From the NCBI GenBank assembly GCA_965228125.1, contig OZ245791.1:1364001-1428000 (forward strand): DNA of 64,000 bases. Direction: 5' to 3'. Each line of letters opens with the position of its first letter. Position 1 is the first letter of the stretch. This document shows positions 46,067-58,066 of this stretch, one piece after another. The notes beneath the pieces are model-generated. The model did no database searches and was not told the origin of the DNA. It saw only the letters and a list, made by a program, of their open reading frames with translations. Position numbers and translations under genes: made by a program. This stretch comes from GWF2-38-69 sp965228125. Lineage in GTDB: Bacteria > Verrucomicrobiota > Lentisphaeria > Victivallales > GWF2-38-69.

Positions 46067-46094
46067 TAAAAAAAGCCCGCCGGTTAGGGTGGGC
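46067..46094 (-). terminator. Intrinsic terminator of the PD-(D/E)XK gene
   Basis: GCCCGCC at 46075-46081 pairs with GGTGGGC at 46088-46094 across loop GGTTAG; read on the minus strand it ends in a long T run. It lies 31 bases past the stop. A near-identical hairpin with the same loop is at 48797-48816. Confidence 0.75.
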
Positions 46095-46124
46095 CGTAAG
46101 ATGTGTTTAACCATTGCCGGTGTG

Positions 46125-47978
46125 TTATTTCTCAATTGCTTTTAATACTCTGTCTGATTCAATCAAAACGTCTCTCATAAGCAGGTTATAAGGGAACTGT
46201 TTATGTTTGGAATTCTTGAATCCTCCTAAAATCTTAATAAGCGATGCCGCTGTAATCAAAGACAAATTTAATTCATATTCCAAACCACAATCTTTAACAA
46301 ATTCATCTGAAAAATCAGGAGCAACTAGTAGTGATTTTAAGACCTTACAAGAATTGAGTTTTGCTAGATCTATATAGGCCTTCAGTTGCCTAGATACTGA
46401 ACTAAACTTATTGTAACCACTTTCCTTTATAGTTTTACACTCTACTAATATCAGATCGTTATTTCCGAGATTAAGTACTATATCAATTTTATCTTTAGGT
46501 GTATTTAATTTTTTCCGAAGATTCTCATCAACATTAAAGCCTAACTTGCTAAATATTTTTTTTGTTAATTCTTCAAACTTAATTCCCAAATCAGCTTCTT
46601 TAATAATAAGACCGTTATCTTTCAGAAGGGAGATATTACGAAATCCTATATTTTCATAATTTTCCAAATAAAGATTTTCGGCATCTTTATAAGCGTCAAG
46701 AATGTTTAAAATCACATCTCCTCTCGCTTTTATGCCTTTAATTTGGCAATACTTTTCGAGATCCTCTTTTTTCACTATTTCTATAATATCTCTTGGCTTT
46801 ATGTTGTAGTCGAGGAGGTAATTACTCCTAAGTACATTTTCATCTTGAAGTTCAAACGTTGTCTTTATTTCTTGATTTAGAAAAGGAAGCTCTGTGCCCA
46901 TTTCAGCAAGTAGTTTTTCGTATCCATCAATAGATATCCCAACTTTTTCGTCTCTCTCTACATCTTCAAAATATTTAATGAGGTTATTTGTTTTTTCTTC
47001 AAGGGTACTGCCCTTAAGATGGGGAAAAATATTTAACCCTTCATCACAAATTTTAGTGATAAAATTTTTCTTTTCCGTAAGAGTAGTTGTATCTCTGTAA
47101 ATGTCTTCAGAGAGAATAGCAGAAATAGAAACTCCTTCTTTAATGATTAATTTGATTTTCTGGTCTATGCCAAGTTTCCAATCAATGTTATGTTTTTTGC
47201 ATACCAAATTAATCTGAGGGTCTTTAAGTAAACGAAGTATACGTCTAAGGAATTTGTCAGCTACATCTTTTCCTCTTATCTTTCGCAAAATCCGAACAAC
47301 TTCATCTGCAATATAAATAGTGTTAGTTTTTTTGGAATAAAAAATGATACCAAGAGACTTAAGCTCATTAATCACTACATCAATATCTAATTTAGAGACA
47401 GGAATGACCTGATATTTGATTAGTTTTATTTCTTCCTGTGAAAGTCCAAGCTCTTTAGAAAGTGTAAGTAATATTGACTGTTCATCACTTGTGATTTTTT
47501 GTTCTTGATTGTTTAACTCATCATTATTGTATGCTGTACGCAAGCAGGCAAGATAGATTTTATAATCTTTGATTCTTACATCTATAATGTCTGATTTATC
47601 TCTATCTAAAGTATCTTTGAAGCTTTTTAATTTTGTATCTAAATCTTTCAGCTCTAGTTCATAAAGTCTTGCAAGCCAATCTTGCTTCATAATACAATTT
47701 CCATCCCTAGAAATTATATCTACTAAAATATCAAGTTGTGAAGTAGAACTAAGAATTTCGTTTTTTATATATGCGCTAAATTCACTTTCTAATAAACTAA
47801 ACACCCTGGAAACATTAAGATTATCCATGTTCTTTAAATCAATATTTGAATCGCTAAGGATTTTGTCTATCTCCTGCACTTCTTTTTTAGGCTTATCGTA
47901 TCTTATGCTATCAAGAATTTTAAGAAATGAATTTTTTTCAAACGAATTTAATAAATCAAGAATTTTTTCAAGCTTCAT
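46125..47978 (-). CDS. Large protein with C-terminal PD-(D/E)XK nuclease-like domain
   Basis: A 617-residue cytoplasmic protein that I do not recognise as a whole. The first 450 residues are Lys/Glu/Leu-rich helices with no clear domain. Residues about 463-560 look like a restriction-endonuclease fold: FEELTKKIFSKLGF (Glu), DKIDIVL (Asp), DLILVECKTIKE (ExK) and RQLKAY (QxxxY-like). It is a single gene flanked by tRNA-Asp on one side and a broken membrane ORF on the other. It may belong to a defence or DNA-repair function. No methylase or helicase gene is near, which argues against a classical restriction system. Confidence 0.75.
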   Translation of the reverse strand: MKLEKILDLLNSFEKNSFLKILDSIRYDKPKKEVQEIDKILSDSNIDLKNMDNLNVSRVFSLLESEFSAYIKNEILSSTSQLDILVDIISRDGNCIMKQDWLARLYELELKDLDTKLKSFKDTLDRDKSDIIDVRIKDYKIYLACLRTAYNNDELNNQEQKITSDEQSILLTLSKELGLSQEEIKLIKYQVIPVSKLDIDVVINELKSLGIIFYSKKTNTIYIADEVVRILRKIRGKDVADKFLRRILRLLKDPQINLVCKKHNIDWKLGIDQKIKLIIKEGVSISAILSEDIYRDTTTLTEKKNFITKICDEGLNIFPHLKGSTLEEKTNNLIKYFEDVERDEKVGISIDGYEKLLAEMGTELPFLNQEIKTTFELQDENVLRSNYLLDYNIKPRDIIEIVKKEDLEKYCQIKGIKARGDVILNILDAYKDAENLYLENYENIGFRNISLLKDNGLIIKEADLGIKFEELTKKIFSKLGFNVDENLRKKLNTPKDKIDIVLNLGNNDLILVECKTIKESGYNKFSSVSRQLKAYIDLAKLNSCKVLKSLLVAPDFSDEFVKDCGLEYELNLSLITAASLIKILGGFKNSKHKQFPYNLLMRDVLIESDRVLKAIEK

Positions 47979-48222
47979 ATCCTCCCCCTCATGTTAAGAT
48001 GTATCTCTAAAGCGATTTAATGTCCCTATTTATACAGATTATATCTTAGCAATAAACAGAAAGCTACTTAAAGAAAAGACAACTTTATTGACTGTATGAA
48101 GATTTACACCTGTGTTAATACAACTTCTCTACCCCCAGAATAGGTTTAGAAAGAATGTGCATACTGCGAAGTTAAGCAATATTATAAATTTCTTTATACC
48201 AATGAATTATTACTTAGGATAA

Positions 48223-48783
48223 AGTTTAAATCAGTGGGTAGATTTTCAAAATCTATTAGCACAGATTAGAGGCCTTCTAGAAGAACAAAAAAGCATTACA
48301 CTTTCTAGGCAAACTATAGCAAAGAGAAAGCCTATTCATTACACATGTATCTTAGCTATGATTATTGGCTTAGCAATTCTAATTTGCACGACTTTTAAAA
48401 TACTAACAAGCGAATCTTTTAATACATTCTATATTCCTCTTTTGACTTCAGGGTTTGTTATTTTTGGCTCTACTCTTATTTATTATATTAGGTGGGGGAA
48501 TGCATGGCTTTGTCAACATGCCGAAGCAGAATTTCAAAATCTTCAATTTTCAAAAGATATATTAAGAGCTAGCTGGTTAGCAGAATTAATTATTGAAGGT
48601 AAAATGGAGAATGGGACAATTATACCTGAATATATTTTAGAGCAATATTCCAAAAACCTGTTTAATATACAGAAAATCAACGGCAAACATCATCCAATTG
48701 ACGACTTATTCAAGTTATCAAAATCACTAAAGAAGATCAAACTCAATAAAACTGGAATAGAATTGGAAAAACAAGATAACTAG
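48223..48783 (+). pseudogene. Membrane-protein ORF lacking a normal start
   Basis: The frame is open from 48223 to 48783, but the first ATG (48358) falls inside the first hydrophobic segment. Upstream coding-like residues (QWVDFQNLLAQIRGLLEEQK, TLSRQTIAKRKPIHYT) look real and precede two transmembrane helices (about 48340-48420 and 48430-48500). A soluble tail with WLCQHAEAEFQNLQF follows. A start may have been lost, or an ATG at 48202 was split off by a frameshift (it meets TAA after six codons). The function is unknown. It is flanked downstream by a hairpin and transposase relics. Confidence 0.5.
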
Positions 48784-48796
48784 GCCAAATAGAAAA

Positions 48797-48816
48797 GCCC
48801 GCCGGTTAGGACGGGC
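48797..48816 (+). repeat. Hairpin repeat, second copy of the GCCCGCC-GGTTAG element
   Basis: GCCCGCC, loop GGTTAG, GACGGGC with one mismatch, preceded by AAAA. It nearly matches the hairpin at 46075-46094 in the same plus-strand orientation, 2.7 kb away. It may act as a terminator of the membrane-protein ORF 14 bases upstream, or be a repeat unit. Confidence 0.6.
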
Positions 48817-48826
48817 TGGTAAAGGG

Positions 48827-49002
48827 TCAAGGAAGTTCAGACCTATTAAATAACGGCCGATGAAGTCCTTGTTCTTTGTACCTGCTTATCCATTTATGAA
48901 GAGTTTTTCTTGATACTCCACAGTGACGACTTACATAGCTTATATTATTCGATTTCTCGTATTATTAATCCAATTATTTCTTGCTTTTAATTCTCTATTC
49001 AT
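48827..49002 (-). pseudogene. Relic of an IS481-like transposase N-terminus
   Basis: On the minus strand an ATG at 49002 begins MNRELKARNNWIN; after a one-base frame change the reading continues with NNISYVSRHCGVSRKTLHKW, then ISRYKEQGLHRPLF, and stops at 48827. This is the helix-turn-helix start of integrase-type transposases (IS481 or similar): a family pattern of ...VSR.CGVSRKTLYKW..RY...GL. The rest of the transposase is gone. Confidence 0.65.
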
Positions 49003-49054
49003 TCCATAATATAGAATTGGTTAAGACTGTGACCCATGTCTATAATACACACAT

Positions 49055-49231
49055 TTTAACTTTAGAGAATTATTCAGGGCAATAGCCCTATTTTTGGTTT
49101 TCGTTTTAAAAATGGCTGGTTTTGCATTTTGGACAGAAGAAAAATCTCATAGAAGGCTAACTTTTGCCTCCAATACCACTTATAATTCTTTAGAAGGAAT
49201 CGTAAAAACTGGGTTTTTTCAAGAACAACTA
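49055..49231 (+). pseudogene. Decayed 3' fragment of the IS5-type element
   Basis: From about 49055 (TTTAACTTTAGAGAATTATT) the sequence follows the last 170 bases of the complete IS (30888-31057): ALFFVFVPKTAVFAFW is read here as LFLVFVLKMAGFAFW, and RRLTFASN is kept. It ends with a degenerate right repeat, GGTTTTTTCAAGAACAACT. Only the C-terminal tail and end remain. Confidence 0.85.
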
Positions 49232-49251
49232 ACTAAAAATAAGGCTTTAAA

Positions 49252-49503
49252 ATGTTTCATGCCTCTTTTGCTACTGCATTTTTTGTCTATATTCTGATTT
49301 GGATTGTCTATCTTACAATTCTATGGGCTAGAGAATCGTGGAGAGCAGACATTAGGGATTGGTCTCTTTCTCAAGGAAAACTTTGCATCTGCGATGATTG
49401 TAGGTATGCTTTTTTGGTAAAACCCAGAGAAGCAACCGTTTTTTGTCCAAGATGTGGACAGCATATCATCATAAAAAATTCTAAAACGAAAACAATTCTA
49501 TGA
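49252..49503 (+). CDS. Small membrane protein with zinc ribbon
   Basis: An 83-residue protein with one N-terminal transmembrane helix (FATAFFVYILIWIVYLTIL), then a cytoplasmic zinc ribbon built of CICDDC and CPRCG. The stop overlaps the guaA start by four bases (ATGA), which supports translation. No strong ribosome binding site is seen before the ATG at 49252; GGCTTTAAA precedes it. The sequence immediately upstream is an IS relic, so its native promoter may have been displaced. The family is unknown to me. Confidence 0.7.
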   Translation: MFHASFATAFFVYILIWIVYLTILWARESWRADIRDWSLSQGKLCICDDCRYAFLVKPREATVFCPRCGQHIIIKNSKTKTIL

Positions 49504-51056
49504 CCAAAGATAAAAATCAGACGATTCTAATTCTTGATTTTGGGTCCCAATACAGTCAACTAATAGCTAGAAGAGTCAGGGAATTAAACATTTACAGTAA
49601 AATAATCCCGTTCTTTACACCAATAAATCAAATAAAAGAAGAAAACCCAATTGGAATAATTTTGAGTGGTGGGCCTGCAAGCGTTACAGATAATAATTCG
49701 CCTACCTGCGCTAAAGAAATTTTTGAATTAGGAATCCCTATTCTTGGAATATGTTATGGCCTCCAATTAATGGTGAAATTGTTAAATGGAAAAGTGATTA
49801 AAAGTCATGCACGTGAGTATGGAAAAACACAATTGACAGTTACAGAGAAAATCCCTCTGATCTTTCAGAATGTTTTAAATAACAAATTCAACGTCTGGAT
49901 GAGCCATGGCGACAAAGTAGAAACCTTGCCTAATGGGTTCGAAACTATAGGAACTACGCAAAACACAGAGTTTGCCGCCGTATGCGACATTAATAAAAAT
50001 TTATACGGGCTTCAATTCCATCCGGAAGTCATACATAGCGAAAATGGATTTCTTATACTTAACAATTTCTGCGTTAACATTTGCAAAGCCAAGCAAGATT
50101 GGACAATGAGCTCTTACATAAATCAGGCAGTGGATTCTATTCGAAATACGGTAAAAGACAATAGTGTAATTTTGGCTTTGAGCGGCGGAGTTGATTCTTC
50201 AGTGGCGGCAATTTTAATAAATAAAGCAATTGGCAAACAACTCAAATGTATTTTTGTCGATAATGGCCTTTTACGTAAAAATGAAGCTCAAAGAATTGAG
50301 AATATGTATACTAAAAACTTCAATTTAAACCTTGAGTGCATTGATGCCGAATCATTATTTCTTTCAAAGCTTAAGAGCATTGAAGACCCTGAGCAGAAAA
50401 GAAAAGTTATCGGGCATGAATTCATTAACGTGTTTGACGAAGCTGCAAAGCAGTTTCCGAATACAAAATTCCTTGCACAAGGAACTACATATCCCGATGT
50501 CATTGAAAGCGTATCTATTTCTGGCAATCCAAGCTCAATGATTAAAAGCCACCATAATGTAGGCGGATTGCCAGAACGGATGAAATTAACACTTCTCGAA
50601 CCTTTAAGATGCCTCTTTAAAGATGAAGTAAGGAAACTTGGATTTGAACTGGGAATGCCTGAAGAAATTGTCATGAGACAGCCATTTCCTGGTCCTGGGC
50701 TTGCTGTAAGACTTATTGGCCCGGTTACCAAGGAATATTTAGACATTTTAAGAGAAGCAGACCAAATACTCATGGATGAAATGAAATCGGCTGGATTTTA
50801 TTATAAGGTCTGGCAATCTTTTACTGTTCTTTTACCTGTAAAAACAGTAGGTGTAATGGGCGACGAAAGAACCTACGAAAAAGTTATCGCGCTCAGAATA
50901 GTGGAAAGCACAGATGGAATGACAGCAGATTGGGTAAAACTACCTTATGACTTACTGGAAAAGATATCCAGCAGAATAGTCGGCGAAGTAAAGGGCGTAA
51001 ACAGAGTGGTGTACGATCTTACCTCAAAACCGCCTGGGACGATAGAGTGGGAATAA
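49500..51056 (+). CDS. guaA: GMP synthase (glutamine-hydrolysing)
   Basis: A full 518-residue enzyme converting XMP to GMP. The glutaminase half has ILILDFGSQYSQLIARRVRE, nucleophile Cys in ILGICYGLQLM and GLQFHPEVIHSE with the His/Glu pair. The synthetase half has the PP-loop ALSGGVDSSVAA, QGTTYPDVIES and the family C-terminus LTSKPPGTIEWE. It overlaps the zinc-ribbon gene by four bases. It converges with the rRNA operon, about 100 bp away. Confidence 0.97.
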   Translation: MTKDKNQTILILDFGSQYSQLIARRVRELNIYSKIIPFFTPINQIKEENPIGIILSGGPASVTDNNSPTCAKEIFELGIPILGICYGLQLMVKLLNGKVIKSHAREYGKTQLTVTEKIPLIFQNVLNNKFNVWMSHGDKVETLPNGFETIGTTQNTEFAAVCDINKNLYGLQFHPEVIHSENGFLILNNFCVNICKAKQDWTMSSYINQAVDSIRNTVKDNSVILALSGGVDSSVAAILINKAIGKQLKCIFVDNGLLRKNEAQRIENMYTKNFNLNLECIDAESLFLSKLKSIEDPEQKRKVIGHEFINVFDEAAKQFPNTKFLAQGTTYPDVIESVSISGNPSSMIKSHHNVGGLPERMKLTLLEPLRCLFKDEVRKLGFELGMPEEIVMRQPFPGPGLAVRLIGPVTKEYLDILREADQILMDEMKSAGFYYKVWQSFTVLLPVKTVGVMGDERTYEKVIALRIVESTDGMTADWVKLPYDLLEKISSRIVGEVKGVNRVVYDLTSKPPGTIEWE

Positions 51057-51157
51057 TCATTGTGTATGAATGAGAAGAGTGCTGGCAATATTGAAGTAAG
51101 ATTGGGTGATGCAGTCCTATAATTTTAGGCATAGCGAAAAGGGATAAAAACAAAAAA

Positions 51158-51275
51158 CCCTTGGCATCGAGCTACTCTCCCGTACTCTTATGTACAGTAC
51201 CATTGCCGCTGAAACGCTTAACTGCCGTGTTCGGGATGGGAACGGGTGTTTCCGTTTCGCTATAGACACCAAGGG
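51158..51275 (-). rRNA. rrf: 5S rRNA
   Basis: On the minus strand CCTTGGTGTC at the 5' end pairs with the 3' end GATGCCAAGGG. The middle carries the universal CCCATCCCGAACACGG and the loop E region AGTACGGGAGAGTAG. About 118 nt. A T-rich stretch follows the 3' end and may terminate the operon. Confidence 0.93.
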
Positions 51276-51286
51276 AAAAAATAATA

Positions 51287-51297
51287 AAAATTGGAAG
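51287..51297 (-). repeat. Pre-23S processing stem, 3' arm
   Basis: AAAATTGGAAG (plus strand) here is the complement of CTTCCAATTTT at 54436-54446; in the transcript the two flank 23S and can pair. Confidence 0.6.
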
Positions 51298-51369
51298 GTT
51301 TTGTTAAGTCTTAACCTGAATAAGAATTGTACATTTTCATTGAGCTAGTTTGATAACCTTATGAAAAAT

Positions 51370-54314
<2,945 letters not shown>

Positions 54315-54435
54315 AAGAAAACTTTTTAGTTAAGATCTCTTAGTCATTAATTCTATCTTTTTATGCAAAGTTGTCATTCTTACCTTATAGTAGTTATAAT
54401 AAATATATTACCATATAGGAAAAACTTGACTTATC

Positions 54436-54446
54436 TTCCAATTTTC
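54436..54446 (-). repeat. Pre-23S processing stem, 5' arm
   Basis: CTTCCAATTTT (plus strand), complementary to 51287-51297. Confidence 0.6.
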
Positions 54447-54481
54447 AAAGAACACCTACATAAAACAACTACCATGATAAA

Positions 54482-54558
54482 TGGTGGGCGTACTTGGATT
54501 TGAACCAAGGACCTCGTCCTTATCAGGGACGCGCTCTAACCAACTGAGCTATACGCCC
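54482..54558 (-). tRNA. tRNA-Ile (GAT)
   Basis: A 77-nt cloverleaf on the minus strand: acceptor GGGCGTA/TACGCCC, anticodon loop CTGATAA with anticodon GAT, T-loop TTCAAAT, and ACCA encoded at the 3' end. It lies in the 16S-23S spacer, on the 23S side. Confidence 0.97.
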
Positions 54559-54620
54559 TAAACGGGATCACTGGTAAAAAAACCGTATATCGCCGCTGCT
54601 TTATATATTAAGATCGTGTA

Positions 54621-54697
54621 TGGTGGAGCCTAAGGGATTCGAACCCTTGACATTCAGCTTGCAAAGCTGACGCTCTAGCCAGCTGAGCTAAGGCCCC
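54621..54697 (-). tRNA. tRNA-Ala (TGC)
   Basis: A 77-nt cloverleaf on the minus strand: acceptor GGGGCCT/AGGCTCC with one G-U, anticodon loop TTTGCAA with anticodon TGC, T-loop TTCGAAT, and ACCA encoded. It lies on the 16S side of the spacer, so the order is 16S-Ala-Ile-23S, the reverse of the E. coli order. Confidence 0.97.
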
Positions 54698-54730
54698 AGT
54701 TACCCAATCTTATATCAATCTCTTGATTGA

Positions 54731-54754
54731 AGAATTGAATTATGCGAATAACCC
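54731..54754 (-). repeat. Pre-16S processing stem, 3' arm
   Basis: AGAATTGAATTATGCG (plus strand, 54731-54746) recurs exactly, inverted, at 56482-56497 on the other side of 16S. The match extends to 24 bases with two mismatches. In the transcript the arms pair around 16S, the usual RNase III substrate. Confidence 0.8.
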
Positions 54755-54848
54755 TGGCCAAAGTCTCCCTTGACCTTATCCCTCAAGAGGGATATTCAAC
54801 CGTATCCTTTTAAGTACGCTCGTTTGTTATTCGTACTTTAAAGAATTA

Positions 54849-56362
<1,514 letters not shown>

Positions 56363-56721
56363 AAATATTTCGATATCAGCCATCTCTGACTGCCATCTTC
56401 TTTTATGCGAGTTCTTTCATAGTACAAAGAACTACTACTATATATCTCTATATAGTCTCAATAAAAATTTTGCGGGTTACCCGCATAATTCAATTCTCTA
56501 ATCTTTCAATCAGCACACCCGGTATTTCCAGGCAAGGCTTATAAACTAACCGATTCGGTTTATTTGTCAACCATTCTCCAAATCTTTTTTTGAAGTTTTT
56601 CTCAGCCTCATTTTTTCACTCAACACTCTCCCGTATTAACGAAAGAGCCTTTAAAATAACCAGAACTCTCATCCGTACAAATCAAATATCAGAAATTTAT
56701 GGAAAAAAGATGAAAGTGTAA
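56363..56721 (-). promoter_or_regulatory. rRNA leader and promoter region
   Basis: Holds the pre-16S 5' arm (56474-56497), a small hairpin GCGGGT/ACCCGC at 56472-56484, and a TTGACA at 56565-56570 (minus strand) as candidate -35. Downstream of it a perfect palindrome AACCGATTCGGTT (56548-56560) lies in the would-be spacer. The -10 is unclear: TATAAG lies 21 bases from TTGACA, TAGTTT 16 bases. Nothing else is seen up to the nadA stop. Confidence 0.45.
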
Positions 56722-57648
56722 CTAAAATTTGCAATCTAGCATCTTAAATATAGGCTTTTGGGCCTTCTCTATAGTTTCTGCAGTGAGCTTTATTTCATAC
56801 TGATTATTTTCCAATGAAGCAAGCACATCTTCCAAATTGATCTTTTTCATATTCATACAGACAGCCTGTTCGGAAACAGGAATAAACATCTTATCAGGGT
56901 TATCTTTCTGAAGCCTGTGTATAATACCCATTTCCGTACCTACTATAACTTGCCTTGCTTTAGTTGTTTTAGCGAACTCTAACATTCCTGCCGTGCTCAA
57001 GGCAACGTCTGCGATTGATACAAGTTCGGGGCGGCACTCCGGATGGACCATCACAACAGCATCAGGATATTCTTTTTTTTTCCTTAGCACCATTTCGGGT
57101 ATAATTCGCATATGAGTCGGGCAAAAACCTTCCCATAAAACCATATCCCTCCCAAGTTTTCCAGCGATGTTTGCCCCAAGGTTTTTATCAGGAATAAAAA
57201 TTATCTCTTTATCTTTAGGAATGCTTGAAATTATTTTTTCGGCATTTCCCGATGTGCAACATATATCGACTTGCGCTTTAACTTCGGCAGTACTATTTAC
57301 ATAACAAACAATCACTGCGTTGGGATGTTTCATCTTGAACTCTTTTACTGCTTGCGCGTCGGCCATATCTGCCATGGGACAACCTGCATCTGCAACGGGA
57401 AGAAGGACTTTTTTTTCCGGCGATAATATTTTAGCTGTTTCAGCCATAAACTTTACGCCGCAAAAAACAATTATATCCTGTTCTTTTATAGCGCTTGCCT
57501 TTCTGCTAAGCTCCAAAGAATCTCCTGTAAAGTCTGCAATATCCTGAACTTCTCCAAGTACATAATTATGAGCTAAAATAATAGCGTTTTTTTCTTTCTT
57601 TATGGAAAGAATTTTATCCCCTATCTCTTTCTGGTAGTCTATCGCCAT
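56722..57648 (-). CDS. nadA: Quinolinate synthase A
   Basis: A 308-residue [4Fe-4S] enzyme that condenses iminoaspartate and dihydroxyacetone phosphate in NAD synthesis. It shows ILAHNYVLGEVQDIADFTGDS, three cluster cysteines in FCGVKFMAETA, DICCTSGNAE and HPECRPELV, and DKNLGANIAGKLGRDMVLW. Length is normal for the short bacterial form. No nadB or nadC gene is adjacent. Confidence 0.95.
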   Translation of the reverse strand: MAIDYQKEIGDKILSIKKEKNAIILAHNYVLGEVQDIADFTGDSLELSRKASAIKEQDIIVFCGVKFMAETAKILSPEKKVLLPVADAGCPMADMADAQAVKEFKMKHPNAVIVCYVNSTAEVKAQVDICCTSGNAEKIISSIPKDKEIIFIPDKNLGANIAGKLGRDMVLWEGFCPTHMRIIPEMVLRKKKEYPDAVVMVHPECRPELVSIADVALSTAGMLEFAKTTKARQVIVGTEMGIIHRLQKDNPDKMFIPVSEQAVCMNMKKINLEDVLASLENNQYEIKLTAETIEKAQKPIFKMLDCKF

Positions 57649-58066
57649 AACAGTATCTCCGTTATAAAATCTTTATCTTTTGGTTATAACAAATTCAATA
57701 GAGACACATTACATATATATCGTTCCTCGAATTTGAAAAGCAACAAATCAGCAAGTTTTTATCTCTTCTAGTTAAGAGTCGCAATGATAGCGTTAAAGCT
57801 GTTTTTTAGAAGTATTGCGCCCTACCAACGCCACCCTCAATGCCGCTACAAATGTTTTTTGACTAGCAATCACACTTTACTCCCAACTTTACTCCCAACT
57901 TTACTCCCAACAGTTTGTTATTCTATTGGTGGAATAATTTTCTCTAATAGTCCAACATAACATAATACACATCTTGAGGATTCGTAAAATTAAGCCCGAT
58001 CTTTTGCAACCCGTTTATAAATGATTCAGTAAAGAATTCCAAATTTTCAACTTTGGGATAATACCC
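57649..58066. other. 418-bp gap with a triple 12-bp tandem repeat
   Basis: Between nadA and the S46 peptidase gene. The only structure I see is CTTTACTCCCAA three times in a row at 57875-57910. No ORF or clear terminator is evident. Upstream of nadA there must be a promoter, which I cannot place. Confidence 0.5.
57875..57910. repeat. Tandem repeat, 3 x 12 bp
   Basis: Three perfect copies of CTTTACTCCCAA. The minus strand reads TTGGGAGTAAAG three times, which in one frame encodes repeated LGVK, possibly the end of a lost coding sequence. Confidence 0.85.

Noticed and set aside
46000..46070. Minus-strand reading HRRNLTKEEKRIF before the tRNA-Asp side
   Set aside because: Interrupted by stops within 20 codons and matches nothing I know; may be a coding relic but cannot be supported.
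57875..57910. Possible CRISPR array
   Set aside because: Repeats are directly abutting with no spacers; it is a simple tandem repeat. No cas genes or other arrays are in the window.
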